Shown: positions 55,537 through 64,000 of the stretch, in pieces
Position numbering within the stretch: position 1 is the stretch's first letter
Layout: the number at the start of each line of letters is the position of its first letter
Source of the DNA: Stratiformator vulcanicus
GTDB lineage: Bacteria; Planctomycetota; Planctomycetia; Planctomycetales; Planctomycetaceae
NCBI RefSeq assembly: GCF_007744515.1
Contig: NZ_CP036268.1
Span: 124,001 to 188,000, forward strand
Length of the DNA stretch: 64,000 nt
Direction of reading: 5' to 3'
Translations under genes and position numbers: made by a program
Notes under the pieces: model-generated
The model's database searches: none
The model's input: only the letters and a program-made list of their open reading frames with translations
What the model was told of the DNA's origin: nothing

Positions 55537-57177
55537 TTACAGGGCGGTCGGCATCAGGATTGAAAAGTCGGCAAACAGGGCATAGATCGTTCCAACGGCC
55601 AGGATGAGCAGAAGGCCTGACAGTCGGGCGTGACGCCAAGGCGTCAAATCGACGGCTCCGACATCCTGCTGGACGAACTCCTCGTCGCGTGGATTTAATT
55701 CGCCAATGATTAACATTAACACGACCAACCAGCCGAATACGATGCCGACGAAGTGATAACCACCGATGGAATCCGCAATCCAATTGAACGGAGGTACGAA
55801 ATATCCGATCGCGATAATCGCAAAGCCGGCGACCAACGCCACTTTCGCCGCCAGCGCAGGCACCCGACGTGTCAACATGCCGACGAGCACGACTGCGAAA
55901 ATGGGGATGAAGTACATCGCATTCATCTTCTGCAGATAGCCGAACAGGCTGTCTTGCCCGGCGAGCAGCGGGGCGACGGTCATCGCGGCGATCGCAACGA
56001 TCCATCCGAAGATCATTCCGGAACGAACGACCTGTTTTTCGCTCGCCCCTTTGTGAAGAACGCTCTTGTAAACGCCGAGGCTGAACAAGGTGCAGGTGCT
56101 GTTTAGGGCGGAGTTAAAGCTGGATAAGATCGCCCCGATCAGCGCCGCGGCGAAGAAACCGGTCAGTGGAGCGGGGAGAACTTTTCGGACGAGCAAACCG
56201 TACGCATCGTCCCCTTTGACGTCTTGGCCTTCAAACAACGCAAATGCGATGATTCCGGGCAGCACCAGATAAAGCGGACCGAGCAGTTTTAACGCTCCCG
56301 TCAACAGGACCCCCTTTTGTCCCTCGGCTAGGCTCTTGGCGCCGAAGGTTCTCTGGATGATCTGCTGATTGGTCGTCCAATAAAACAAATTGATGAGGAA
56401 GATGCCTGAGAAAATCGTGCCGAACGGGACCGACGTTTCGTTTGAGCCGACTGAGTTTATTCGCTTGGCGTGTTGTTCAGTAAGAATCTGCACGCCGCCG
56501 GCGATGCCTTCGTCGCCCCCGAGTTGTGACAGGGCGAAGCCGGAGATTAAGAATCCGCCGACGAACAACCCTACGCCATTAATCGTGTCAGAAATCGCGA
56601 CGGTCCGTAGGCCGCCGAACAACGCGTAGACCGAACCGATTAATCCGACCACCCACACGATCAGCCAGAGGGACAGCGTCTCGCGTTCAATCCCGGTCTG
56701 CTCGGGGAGCGAGCCGAGCATGCCTGGGATGTCGAGCATCCCCATCATCCCCTTCGCCCCGGAATACAGAATGATCGGCAGCAAGATGACGACGTAGGCG
56801 ACCAGAAAGATCAAATTGGTAATGACCTGCGTCTGATGGTCGTAACGAATCTCGAGATACTCCGGCACCGTCGCCACGCCGCTTTTTAAGAACCTCGGCA
56901 GGAAGAACCAGGCCATGAAGACCAGGGCGACGACGCACACGACCTCCCACACCATCACACACAGGCCGTCGGTGTACGCGGCCCCGTTCAGCCCCACCAT
57001 CTGTTCGGTCGACAGGTTCGTCAGCAACAGCGACCCGGCGATCAGCGGAAACGTCAGCGACCGCCCCGCCAGGAAGTATCCCCCGGTCGTCGAATGGTCA
57101 TCCCGCCGCGTGATCCACCACGTCAACACGGCAACGAGCGTGGTGAAGAACAGAAACGATCCAAGCGTGAGGATCAT
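55537..57177 (-). CDS. Sodium/solute symporter of the SSS (SLC5) family, probably sugar transporting
   Basis: The product is 546 aa with about 14 membrane segments. Family features are [34 protein letters not shown] (in pieces), [52 protein letters not shown], and [22 protein letters not shown] with the Ser/Asn residues near the Na2 site. The layout is close to the SGLT group of sugar carriers such as Vibrio vSGLT, in keeping with the epimerase gene 16 bp downstream. It would use the sodium gradient to bring an aldose through the inner membrane. There is a 378-bp gap before it, in which its promoter should lie. Substrate is inferred. Confidence 0.9.
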   Translation of the reverse strand: MILTLGSFLFFTTLVAVLTWWITRRDDHSTTGGYFLAGRSLTFPLIAGSLLLTNLSTEQMVGLNGAAYTDGLCVMVWEVVCVVALVFMAWFFLPRFLKSGVATVPEYLEIRYDHQTQVITNLIFLVAYVVILLPIILYSGAKGMMGMLDIPGMLGSLPEQTGIERETLSLWLIVWVVGLIGSVYALFGGLRTVAISDTINGVGLFVGGFLISGFALSQLGGDEGIAGGVQILTEQHAKRINSVGSNETSVPFGTIFSGIFLINLFYWTTNQQIIQRTFGAKSLAEGQKGVLLTGALKLLGPLYLVLPGIIAFALFEGQDVKGDDAYGLLVRKVLPAPLTGFFAAALIGAILSSFNSALNSTCTLFSLGVYKSVLHKGASEKQVVRSGMIFGWIVAIAAMTVAPLLAGQDSLFGYLQKMNAMYFIPIFAVVLVGMLTRRVPALAAKVALVAGFAIIAIGYFVPPFNWIADSIGGYHFVGIVFGWLVVLMLIIGELNPRDEEFVQQDVGAVDLTPWRHARLSGLLLILAVGTIYALFADFSILMPTAL

Positions 57178-57555
57178 TGAGTTGGGGCTTTTGGGAGGTG
57201 TGGGCGAAGATCACTTATCGGCAGAACGTCACGGTTGAGTGCTCTGGCAGACAGCTCTGAAAAGTGCGCGATTGAAACCGATTTCGATAGGCGAGGGCAA
57301 GCTATGGCTGTGGGATCAGGAAGAACGATCCCAAAGGTGAGCCGCCATTTCCGAGCATTTTCGATCGTGATACGGCCCGCTGTGAGCAGAGGCGCAAGGA
57401 GATATTTTCTCTGCGGATCATCTGGTGACGCTACACGTTCAAATAACAAGACATTGCGAATACACGACTTACGCCGGGTGATGCGAACAGACGTGAGGAA
57501 CCCTTAAATAGCGACTCGCCCGAGATAAGGGGAATTCTGTGGTGAGCACACAGAC
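57178..57555. other. Non-coding gap upstream of the symporter gene
   Basis: About 380 bp. Short frames on both strands have no motif and no credible start. It probably holds the promoter of the symporter/epimerase pair; no clear promoter elements, repeat or hairpin were seen. Confidence 0.5.
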
Positions 57556-58635
57556 TCACACGTTGAGCAAAATGCTTGACCAAGCCTGTCGATCGGCAAG
57601 CTCACCGAGTTCGTCGAGGCGGTTGCCGACAGCGGTCACAAATGAAGACCGGCCGCTTTCACCAAACAGGATGAGGGAGTGATTCAGGAACGAGTCGAAT
57701 TCCAGGCGATACACGTTATGACCCGCCGTAAACTGTCGTGAGATGATCGTCTCGACCGATTCGACATCCTCATCGAGAATTTCACCTCGCGCGAGAAAAA
57801 GGAGCTCCGTGACTTTGCGGCGCCGCGCTGTTTCGACAGATGACTGAACGTCGATGAGTGTCAGCATGCGGTCTTTGACCTCGATCGCAAGTTTGACCTC
57901 TCCACGCTCGTCAAGGCACTCGATATCGCCCGAATTACCCTTCGCAGCGTCAGCTTGATTTACTTTTCCCGTTTTGACCTCGGCGCAGAAACCGAAGTGA
58001 TCACGATAGGTATCGAAGAGGGCGGTTGAGACAATTTGAAGGCGACGCCCGCCAGTCTTAACCGAGATGAATTCCGATATCGCAGTTTGGCAAGCTCCGA
58101 CAGATATTCGATCCGGTACGGGGTATAAGATTGAAGTCGTAGCGAGACGCTTGTGGATTGCTTGTAGCACACGGTCGAAGACAGCCGATGCTGATCCGGG
58201 ATTTTCTTCCACGAATCCAAGCACCGAGATCAGGTCGTTAAATCCGCTCCGGTTTTTCTGATTGGTGGCGGTCTCGACCGAAATCACCGGAATTCGAAGC
58301 GGATTGTTGACATATGGATCACCGCTGCCGCCTAACACGCTTTCGTGATCTCTATCGAAGGGAACGATATTTCGCGAACAAAATGATCGTGCATCGAATC
58401 CGGTTTCGGGTGTCGTTCCCTTCTGAACCCAACGGCAATCAATATTGGGAAAAGCTAATTTAGCGAGAAGCTGAGTTGGCAAGACATAGCGGTACGACTT
58501 CGTCCGCGAATTAATGCTCCGATCGATGGCGTCTTTAATATCGACCGGGAGGGTGTCTACGTCATCGGAATTCCCTTCGAGGGTACGCTGCCAATGACGC
58601 GTGAAAATTTCGGACGGATCTGCGTCTTCGGACAT
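57556..58635 (-). CDS. Type II restriction endonuclease, SacI-family-like
   Basis: The product is 359 aa. The N-terminal half carries a stretch that resembles the SacI endonuclease family: KSYRYVLPTQLLAKLAF (46-62), GFDARSFCSRNIVPFD (79-94), LGGSGDPYVNNPLRIP (101-116). A PD-(D/E)XK nuclease core is seen as GDIEC (236-240) and AIEVKDR (250-256), giving Asp237, Glu252 and Lys254. SacI cuts GAGCTC; whether this enzyme shares that target is unknown. It starts 3 bp after the stop of an adenine methylase gene, so the pair is a type II restriction-modification unit. Composition is a little AT-richer than around it, as is common for mobile R-M systems. Family call is by motif memory, not by search. 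Confidence 0.72.
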   Translation of the reverse strand: MSEDADPSEIFTRHWQRTLEGNSDDVDTLPVDIKDAIDRSINSRTKSYRYVLPTQLLAKLAFPNIDCRWVQKGTTPETGFDARSFCSRNIVPFDRDHESVLGGSGDPYVNNPLRIPVISVETATNQKNRSGFNDLISVLGFVEENPGSASAVFDRVLQAIHKRLATTSILYPVPDRISVGACQTAISEFISVKTGGRRLQIVSTALFDTYRDHFGFCAEVKTGKVNQADAAKGNSGDIECLDERGEVKLAIEVKDRMLTLIDVQSSVETARRRKVTELLFLARGEILDEDVESVETIISRQFTAGHNVYRLEFDSFLNHSLILFGESGRSSFVTAVGNRLDELGELADRQAWSSILLNV

Positions 58636-58638
58636 CTG

Positions 58639-59580
58639 CTAGCTTGCTTTGTAGTTGACCCACAATGCCTCGCTCCGCGACTGCTTTGCCGAGTGACAGG
58701 CCTTTTCAGGCGCATCAATCCGCCGCCAGTCGGCATAGAGGTCGTCGTAAAGTTCCGATCGATATCCAGACACGGCGACCCATCCCTGTGCGTTCCGCAA
58801 TCGCTCCGCCAGCTTGACATGGTCATCGTCGGTCAACTCGTGGCCGTATGCCTTCGAATCTCCCCGTGTCGAATGGACGTACGGCGGATCGCAATAGATG
58901 AGGGTCTCGATATCGTCGTAGAGATCGATCACTTCCAGTGCCGGGCGATTTTCGATCTGAACCCGCATCAAACGTGTTGCGATTTCAGGAAGTTGTTCGA
59001 TACTCCCGAGCCATCGCGAGACGACGCCGCTCATTCCGGCACGACTTGTATTCTTGCAGTTTGCCCATCGTCCAAGCGAGGCCGTCTGTGCCAGTCCTGT
59101 TCTTACTTGCCTCGCACGAATGAAGAATCGACGGGCCCGTTCCAGATTCGAGATATCTTCCGTAGGTCTTTCGCAAGCGATCGCGAATTCTTCACGCGAG
59201 AATGGAGTCATCGCAATCGCATGAATAATCCGGTCACTATCGTCGCGTAACATACGGAAGAAATTTGCTACTTCTCCATCCAGATCGTTGTAGGTTTCAA
59301 CCGCAGACGGCTCGCGGTTTAGAAGCACGGCTGCTGATCCGGCGAAAGGCTCGCAGTATTGGCGTGTTTTCGGGAGATTGGGCAGGAGCCAACCAAGGTG
59401 GCTGAATTTCCCGCCATACCAACCGAAAGCGATTTTCTTTTTCCGGCCGTTTTTTTTCGGTCGCCCTTTTGAACTTGAACCCGCCTTTTCCACGCGTTCT
59501 TTCAGCGCCGTCAGGTCCGACGCCGGGTCGTCCTTAAACAGATTCCGAGTGTGTGTCACGCGGGAAGGTCGACGACGCAT
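58639..59580 (-). CDS. DNA adenine (N6) methyltransferase, D12 class (Dam-like)
   Basis: The product is 313 aa from the ATG at 59580; AGAGGA lies 9 nt before it. The frame is open to a TTG at 59619, which is less likely. After a basic Lys/Gly-rich stretch (36-49) the D12 motifs appear: FGWYGGK (52-58), YCEPFAGSAAVLLNRE with the SAM-binding motif (75-90), YNDLDGEVANFFRML and IYCDPPYVHS (228-237) with the catalytic DPPY. It transfers a methyl group to N6 of adenine in its target and would protect host DNA from the nuclease encoded 3 bp downstream. The order methylase first, nuclease second helps protection precede cutting. The gene is divergent from the aminotransferase gene, with a 122-bp gap. 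Confidence 0.88.
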   Translation of the reverse strand: MRRRPSRVTHTRNLFKDDPASDLTALKERVEKAGSSSKGRPKKNGRKKKIAFGWYGGKFSHLGWLLPNLPKTRQYCEPFAGSAAVLLNREPSAVETYNDLDGEVANFFRMLRDDSDRIIHAIAMTPFSREEFAIACERPTEDISNLERARRFFIRARQVRTGLAQTASLGRWANCKNTSRAGMSGVVSRWLGSIEQLPEIATRLMRVQIENRPALEVIDLYDDIETLIYCDPPYVHSTRGDSKAYGHELTDDDHVKLAERLRNAQGWVAVSGYRSELYDDLYADWRRIDAPEKACHSAKQSRSEALWVNYKAS

Positions 59581-59702
59581 CCGGCTTATCCTCTTGGTGA
59601 CTTCAATGACAGTTGTCAAGATACCGTGGGGGGAAGCATTGTGAGAGTGTACGCAAGGTCCCTCCCGGTAGCCAGTTTGTCCCAGACATCGACAAAACCC
59701 AA

Positions 59703-60803
59703 ATGAACTTCTCCACCCGCGCCCAGCACATCGACGCTTCCGGGATCCGTAAGGTCTTCGACCTTGCGGCGACGATGAGCGATCCGATCAACCTGTCGAT
59801 TGGGCAGCCGCATTTTGATACGCCGGGGGTGATCAAGCAGGCGATTCATCAGGCGATTGACGATGGCCGGAACGCCTACAGTCAGTCGCAGGGGGTGAAG
59901 CCGTTGATCGAACGGATTCAGGCCGACGTCGATCGCGAGTTGGAACATGACGACCGGCGGGCCTTTATTTGCAGCGGCACCAGCGGGGGGCTGATGCTGT
60001 CGCTGATGGTGCTCGTTGACCCGGGGGACGAGGTGATCGTCTTCGACCCGTACTTCGTGATGTACAAGCACCTGACGACGCTGTGCGGCGGCAAGCCGGT
60101 GCTGATCGATACTTATCCCGACTTCCGCATCGACCTCGACAAGGTCCGCTCCGCGATCACGCCGCGGACCAAAGCGATCCTCTGCAACAGCCCGGCTAAT
60201 CCCACCGGTGCGGTGCTGCCCGATGAAGACCTGAAGGGGCTCGCCGATCTTGCAGCCGAGAAAGGCATCGCTCTGATCAGCGACGAGATTTACCGAGCCT
60301 TCCAATACGACAGCGAGTTCGTCTCGCCGGCGAAGTGGAACCCTGACACGATCGTGATCGACGGCTTCAGCAAGACGTATTCGATGACCGGTCACCGCGT
60401 CGGCTGGGTGCACGGGCCGGAAGCCGTGATCCAACAGATGATCAAACTGCAGCAGTTCACGTTCGTCTGCGCCCCCCACCCGATGCAGTGGGGGGCCCTT
60501 GCCGCGTGCGACTTCGACGTGTCGGATCACGTTGTCGATTACCGCCGCAAGCGGGATTTCATGCTCGCCGAACTGGGCGACCAGTACGACATCCGCAATG
60601 CCGGCGGCGCATTCTATCTATTCGTGAAGGCACCATGGGGCACCGGGACGGAGTTCGTGAAAAAAGCGATCGAGCATAATCTGCTGATCATCCCCGGCAA
60701 TGTGTTCAGCGAGCAGGACACGCACTTCCGCGTCTCCTACGCGGCCGATGACGCCGTGCTGGAGCGGGGGGTGGAAGTGTTGAAGCGACTGGCGACGGGG
60801 TGA
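59703..60803 (+). CDS. Class I/II PLP-dependent aminotransferase
   Basis: The product is 366 aa from the ATG at 59703; the frame is open to 59613 but the upstream part does not resemble the family. Fold type I marks: NLSIGQPHFDTP (30-41), NAYSQSQG, SGTSGGLMLSL, the CNSPANPTGAVLP block (161-173), DEIYRAFQY (194-202) and the PLP lysine Lys224 in DGFSKTYSMTGHRVGW. The C-terminus has FRVSYAA with the carboxylate-binding Arg. Members move the amino group between amino acids and 2-oxo acids; aspartate, aromatic or alanine specificity cannot be told apart here. The gene is divergent from the restriction-modification pair and appears to be transcribed alone. Confidence 0.9.
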   Translation: MNFSTRAQHIDASGIRKVFDLAATMSDPINLSIGQPHFDTPGVIKQAIHQAIDDGRNAYSQSQGVKPLIERIQADVDRELEHDDRRAFICSGTSGGLMLSLMVLVDPGDEVIVFDPYFVMYKHLTTLCGGKPVLIDTYPDFRIDLDKVRSAITPRTKAILCNSPANPTGAVLPDEDLKGLADLAAEKGIALISDEIYRAFQYDSEFVSPAKWNPDTIVIDGFSKTYSMTGHRVGWVHGPEAVIQQMIKLQQFTFVCAPHPMQWGALAACDFDVSDHVVDYRRKRDFMLAELGDQYDIRNAGGAFYLFVKAPWGTGTEFVKKAIEHNLLIIPGNVFSEQDTHFRVSYAADDAVLERGVEVLKRLATG

Positions 60804-61034
60804 GTCGGGTGAAGGCGAGAGAAACGGGAGAGGCAGGCGAAGCTCTTCTCCCCTTCCCCCATCTCACTCGCTCCCCCACCTCACCGACGCCCTCACGCCC
60901 AAACGCACCGACGCCCGCTCGCCTTGTAACCTTCCTCACAGAATCGTCGTTGGCTTTCGGGTCAAATCGGATAGAATCAGGGCGGTCGCGGGCTGCGACA
61001 CCTCTCTCACAATGTTTCTCGCAGGAGTGCAGGC

Positions 61035-61430
61035 GTGGACGAAAGTCATGTTCAGGGGATCGAGTCGAGCGAATCGTCGGAAGAAAACGCGACGAAGGCC
61101 AGCGGCGGCTTTGCCCGCACGATCAAGCTGGTACTAGCGGTCGGCGTCTTGGGATTCGCAGGCGGATGGACCTATGCGAATTCCGGTAGCACCGTCGAAT
61201 ATTACTCGGCACTATTGTCAGGTGAGTCGTACGGACCGACCTGCAGTGCCAGTTACTCCAGCGGCGGTTGCTGCGAAAGTTCGGCGATGACTGCTTCCGC
61301 CGAGTCAGGCTGTTGCCCCGCGTCATCGGGCGGCTGCTGTAGCGAACAAACCAACGAAGTGATCGCGCGGGCTCCGATCGAAGCCCCGCGCCCGGTTGCG
61401 TCCGTCGCGTCAGAAGAAGTCACGCTCTGA
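61035..61430 (+). CDS. Small single-pass membrane protein with Cys-Cys clusters
   Basis: The product is 131 aa with a GTG start; AGGAG lies about 8 nt before it. An acidic, Ser-rich N-terminus (residues 1-20) leads to one membrane helix (IKLVLAVGVLGFAGGWTYA, about 30-48). The outer part has three Cys-Cys motifs, SGGCCESS, SGCCPASS and SGGCCSEQ, plus a single Cys (GPTCSAS). A Pro/Ala-rich tail follows. Repeated vicinal cysteines suggest metal binding, a lipid or haem contact, or disulfide cross-linking, but no known family was recognised. A strong terminator follows, so it is monocistronic. The convergent feoB gene beyond is on the other strand, so a functional link is only a guess. Confidence 0.65.
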   Translation: MDESHVQGIESSESSEENATKASGGFARTIKLVLAVGVLGFAGGWTYANSGSTVEYYSALLSGESYGPTCSASYSSGGCCESSAMTASAESGCCPASSGGCCSEQTNEVIARAPIEAPRPVASVASEEVTL

Positions 61431-61473
61431 CAGGACGACCGAAGCGAATGCGGTTGAGTACATCGAGATGATC

Positions 61474-61509
61474 ACAGGGCGGTCGTGCCGGACACGACCG
61501 CCCTGTTTT
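61474..61509 (+). terminator. Intrinsic terminator after the Cys-rich gene
   Basis: A 13-bp perfect stem CAGGGCGGTCGTG / CACGACCGCCCTG (61475-61487 and 61493-61505) with a 5-nt loop is followed by TTTT. It lies 44 bp after the stop codon. Confidence 0.92.
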
Positions 61510-61906
61510 CAATTTTGCGTCCCCGATCACTCCGTCGTCGGCGGATTGACCGGCGATGCGCAGCAATTGGGCGTCACTGATCGCAGCCGGATCGTTCAAT
61601 CGCCCACGCTCCCATCCCGCAGGGGCGTTCGGACGGGCAAATCGAAAGTAATCAAATCCGGCGATGAGATCGGGTTGGCCGCGCGTCACACGTCACTTTT
61701 TCGAATCTCCAACGGAAACCGGCTCGCTCCCCGCCGCCCGACCGTGCGGCTTAATCGAAACTCCAGATTTCCAAATCGTATTCGCTTAAGACGACGGCGG
61801 ACATAACGCCTGATGTTACTGCGAGGCGTGAGCCTTGGAAATGTATTTTCAAATTAGCCCGACGCGCGAGCGAGGGTTTTCACTTGACGGACGCTCGATG
61901 AGTAAA

Positions 61907-61930
61907 TCCCTTGCTTGCGCTACGGGCTTG
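61907..61930. repeat. 24-bp intergenic repeat, copy 2
   Basis: Same as 4907-4930 except one base (A in place of G at 61922). It lies 10 bp beyond the stop of the leftward feoB gene, matching the placement of copy 1 after another leftward gene. Confidence 0.6.
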
Positions 61931-61940
61931 TGGGCGGCAA

Positions 61941-64000
61941 TTAAACAATCAGGCTGCCGATTTGATAGGTAATTAATGCGCCGATATAGGCGAGGGTCGT
62001 CATGTAGGTGAATGTGAAGACCGGCCAGAACCAGTGATTGGTCTCACGATAGATGACCATTAACGTGGCAGCGCACTGGGCACACAGAGCGAAGAACACC
62101 ATCACCGATAAGGCAACCGGTGCGGTGTAAACGGGGGTGCCGTCCGGATGCGTCGCGTTTCGCATCGTCGCGCGGAGACCTTCATCCTCTTCGTCGACGT
62201 CGCCGCCGAGGCTGTAGATCGTGCCGAGCGTGGCGATGATGACCTCCCGCGCGGGAAAAGAGGCGAGAGCCCCGACGCCGATCTTCCAGTCCCAGCCCAG
62301 CGGCCGAACGATCGGTTCGATGAGGTGACCAGCACGTCCGAGGAAACTAATTCGAATGAGGCGGGCCTCCTCTCGAGGGATCGCGGCCTGAACGGCCTCG
62401 TACTCCTCAGGAATCGTATTCGAGCTCTTGGTTACCTCCGCGTAGAGCGACCAATCCTGTCCTGGAAACTGGATCCCCTTGGGACGTCGATTTTCCGAAA
62501 GCATGCTTTCGGCTTGGTGGAGTGTGTTGAGCGGTCGATGATCCCCCGGGAAATATGCCAGGGCCCACACGACAATCGTCGTCGCGAAAATTAAGGTTCC
62601 CGCTCTTACCACGAACGCCTTGACGCGGTCGTAAACGTTCCAGAATACGATTCGCCAGGACGGCCATTTGTAACTGGGTAGCTCCATCACGAACGGGGCC
62701 GCTTCGCCTTTGAACCAGGTTTTCTTCAGTGTCCAGGCGACCGGAATCGCGACGATCAAACCCAGCGAATACATGACGAACATCACCACCGCTTGCTGAA
62801 ACGTCCCTGCGACGAACAACGATGTGAGTAGAATATAGACAGGCAGCCGAGCGCTGCAGCTCATTAGGGGGGCGATGAGGATCGTCACCATCCGGTCGCG
62901 ACGGTCTTCAATGACGCGGGTCGCCATCACGCCGGGAATCGCGCACGCATAGCTTGACATTAAGGGTAGAAAGCTCTTGCCCGACAGCCCCAATGGCCGC
63001 ATCAGGCGGTCCATTAAGAACGCCGCGCGAGCCATGTAGCCGCAGTCTTCCAGTAGCGCAATAAATAAGAACAGGATCGCGATTTGCGGGACGAATACGA
63101 TCACACCGCCGACGCCGGCGAGGATGCCGTCATTAATCAGGCTGCGTAATGCTCCGGGGCCCATGACCGCTTCGACCTGTTCCGCGAGCCACGCCGGTCC
63201 TGCTTCCATCAGGTCCATCAGCGGACCGGCACCCGAATAAATCGCGTAGAACACGCCGAACATTAACGCGGCAAAGGCCAACAGTCCGAAGACCCGATGC
63301 GTTAAGAACTGATCGACGCGATCGCTGAACGTCGTGTGCGTTTCGGCCGACCGCGTGACGACGCCTTCGAGCGTGTCACGGATCCATGCGTAGCGAGAGA
63401 TCGCCTCAGTGGCCGGCACCTTCACGCCGTGCTCGGCGAGTTGGCAACGCAATTCGCTTAATTTCTCGTCGAGTCCGTCGATTTTCGAACCGACGACCCG
63501 CTCCGCTTCGCCGCCGACGTCAAGCAGCAGTCGCTCGAGTAAGAAGACCGGCAGTTCGCGACCGTTTTCAGAGCAGAGCGCCCGCAGTTGCTCGACGGCC
63601 CGGTAAAACTTTTCCGGAAAGACGCGCGGCATCGGCGTCGCGTCGGCCCCGGCGGCCTCTTGAATCGCATCCTTTAATTTGTCCAAGCCTTTGCGCCGAT
63701 GGGCCTCGGTCAGCACGACCGGCACGCTGAGCTTTTCGCTCAGCAATTTGAGGTCGATCGAAATGCCGCGATCCCGCGCCGCATCGGCCATGTTCAGCAC
63801 CAGCACGATCGGTCGACCGAGGTCGCGCAGTTGGCTGAACAAGTAGAGGTTTCGCTCCAAGTTCGATGCATCGACGATACAAACGATGGCATCCAGATGC
63901 GGCACGTCGTTCTGTCGGCCGAGCAGCACATCGACGCTGACCATCTCATCGGGCGTTCGCGGCGACAGGCTGTACGTCCCCGGCAGATCGACGAGCAGTA
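61941..64000 (-). CDS. feoB: Ferrous iron transport protein B (FeoB), N-terminus cut by right window edge
   Basis: The frame runs off the right edge; 686 codons are visible and the ATG at 63944 is internal. It opens within the small-GTPase domain: LLVDLPGTYSLSP is the G3 motif, and VLVLNMADAARDRG holds the G4 region (NxxD as NMAD). A helical linker follows, then the permease: ILFLFIALLEDCGYMARAAFLMDRL (in pieces) and PLMSSYACAIPGVMATRVI, the two Gate-like motifs. LMSCSARLPVYILL follows, then a final set of helices ending in YQIGSLIV. FeoB drives ferrous iron through the inner membrane with GTP binding. No FeoA or FeoC is in view, but they could lie beyond the edge. It is convergent with the Cys-rich gene. 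Confidence 0.95.
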   Translation of the reverse strand, partial: LLVDLPGTYSLSPRTPDEMVSVDVLLGRQNDVPHLDAIVCIVDASNLERNLYLFSQLRDLGRPIVLVLNMADAARDRGISIDLKLLSEKLSVPVVLTEAHRRKGLDKLKDAIQEAAGADATPMPRVFPEKFYRAVEQLRALCSENGRELPVFLLERLLLDVGGEAERVVGSKIDGLDEKLSELRCQLAEHGVKVPATEAISRYAWIRDTLEGVVTRSAETHTTFSDRVDQFLTHRVFGLLAFAALMFGVFYAIYSGAGPLMDLMEAGPAWLAEQVEAVMGPGALRSLINDGILAGVGGVIVFVPQIAILFLFIALLEDCGYMARAAFLMDRLMRPLGLSGKSFLPLMSSYACAIPGVMATRVIEDRRDRMVTILIAPLMSCSARLPVYILLTSLFVAGTFQQAVVMFVMYSLGLIVAIPVAWTLKKTWFKGEAAPFVMELPSYKWPSWRIVFWNVYDRVKAFVVRAGTLIFATTIVVWALAYFPGDHRPLNTLHQAESMLSENRRPKGIQFPGQDWSLYAEVTKSSNTIPEEYEAVQAAIPREEARLIRISFLGRAGHLIEPIVRPLGWDWKIGVGALASFPAREVIIATLGTIYSLGGDVDEEDEGLRATMRNATHPDGTPVYTAPVALSVMVFFALCAQCAATLMVIYRETNHWFWPVFTFTYMTTLAYIGALITYQIGSLIV

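Larger units (their letters stand above)
61431..61940. other. Intergenic stretch between convergent genes
   Basis: About 510 bp with the terminator of the Cys-rich gene at the left and a 24-bp repeat at the right. A leftward frame (61420-61689) has a somewhat protein-like sequence but overlaps the terminator and has no recognised motif, so it was not called a gene. Confidence 0.5.

Noticed and set aside
57178-57555. Possible short genes upstream of the symporter
   Set aside because: Frames on both strands lack starts with ribosome sites and have no recognisable motif.
59616-60530. Leftward frame of 304 codons opposite the aminotransferase
   Set aside because: The rightward frame carries all PLP enzyme motifs; the leftward one is a shadow.
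61420-61689. Leftward frame of 89 codons between the Cys-rich gene and feoB
   Set aside because: It runs into the terminator hairpin and the end of the Cys-rich gene; no family resemblance.

Overview
The window looks like a chromosomal segment of a planctomycete (Planctomycetales-type). The argument rests on gene families typical of that group: DUF1559 prepilin-like proteins (2-325 and 10226-11431), small lipoproteins with a carboxypeptidase-regulatory-like fold directly after one of them, a DUF1501 / pre-peptidase-C / DUF1549-DUF1553 / cytochrome-WD40 gene set (36208-44977), and very long secreted proteins in a GC-rich background. No rRNA, tRNA, CRISPR array, integrase or transposase was found. 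Function calls come from motifs read by eye; no database search was run.

Layout. 1-11.5 kb: the tail of a DUF1559 gene, two paralogous lipoproteins, an AT-rich secreted gene flanked by a structured repeat, a glucuronoyl-esterase-like (CE15) protein, a leftward AroD/AroE-like fusion with altered catalytic positions, a large unknown lipoprotein, a YheT-like hydrolase and a stand-alone DUF1559 gene with a strong terminator. 11.6-36 kb: a cell-surface glycan region. Its rightward arm (11.6-23.8 kb) has two tandem YfhO-like membrane proteins, a decayed TMTC-like TPR gene, a multi-spanning membrane protein, a DPM/GtrB-like GT2, a GT4 and a methyltransferase. Its leftward arm (35.9-23.8 kb) starts with an ABC-2 exporter pair (Wzm/Wzt-like), continues with a GT8-like/central-domain/sulfotransferase fusion, and then has GT2 and GT4 enzymes interleaved with methyltransferases. 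The two arms converge at about 23.8 kb.

36.2-45 kb: a leftward set DUF1501 > PPC-domain protein > DUF1549/DUF1553 cytochrome-like protein > cytochrome-WD40-coiled-coil protein. Two of its gaps hold related modules of about 137 bp built from inverted palindromes. 45.4-53 kb: a leftward fatty-acid beta-oxidation operon (acyl-CoA synthetase > thiolase > FadJ-like two-domain enzyme > acyl-CoA dehydrogenase) ending in a clear terminator. 53.2-57.2 kb: a patatin-like lipase and a sugar pair (Na+/solute symporter plus aldose 1-epimerase).

57.5-59.6 kb: a compact type II restriction-modification system (SacI-family-like nuclease and D12-class adenine methylase). 59.7-64 kb: a class I aminotransferase, a small single-pass protein with Cys-Cys clusters, and a FeoB-type ferrous iron transporter cut by the right window edge.

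How the genes work together: the Wzm/Wzt pair would export a polysaccharide assembled by the leftward GT and methyltransferase genes, with the sulfotransferase fusion as a candidate decorating enzyme. The YfhO-like proteins and the GtrB-like GT2 could form a lipid-linked sugar transfer system. The beta-oxidation operon is almost self-contained. The symporter and epimerase would take up and mutarotate an aldose. The strongest leads are the three-domain fusion (31362-33668), the palindromic modules inside the DUF1501 operon, the composition break inside wzt, the YfhO/GtrB-like neighbourhood, and the AroD/AroE-like protein lacking expected catalytic residues.
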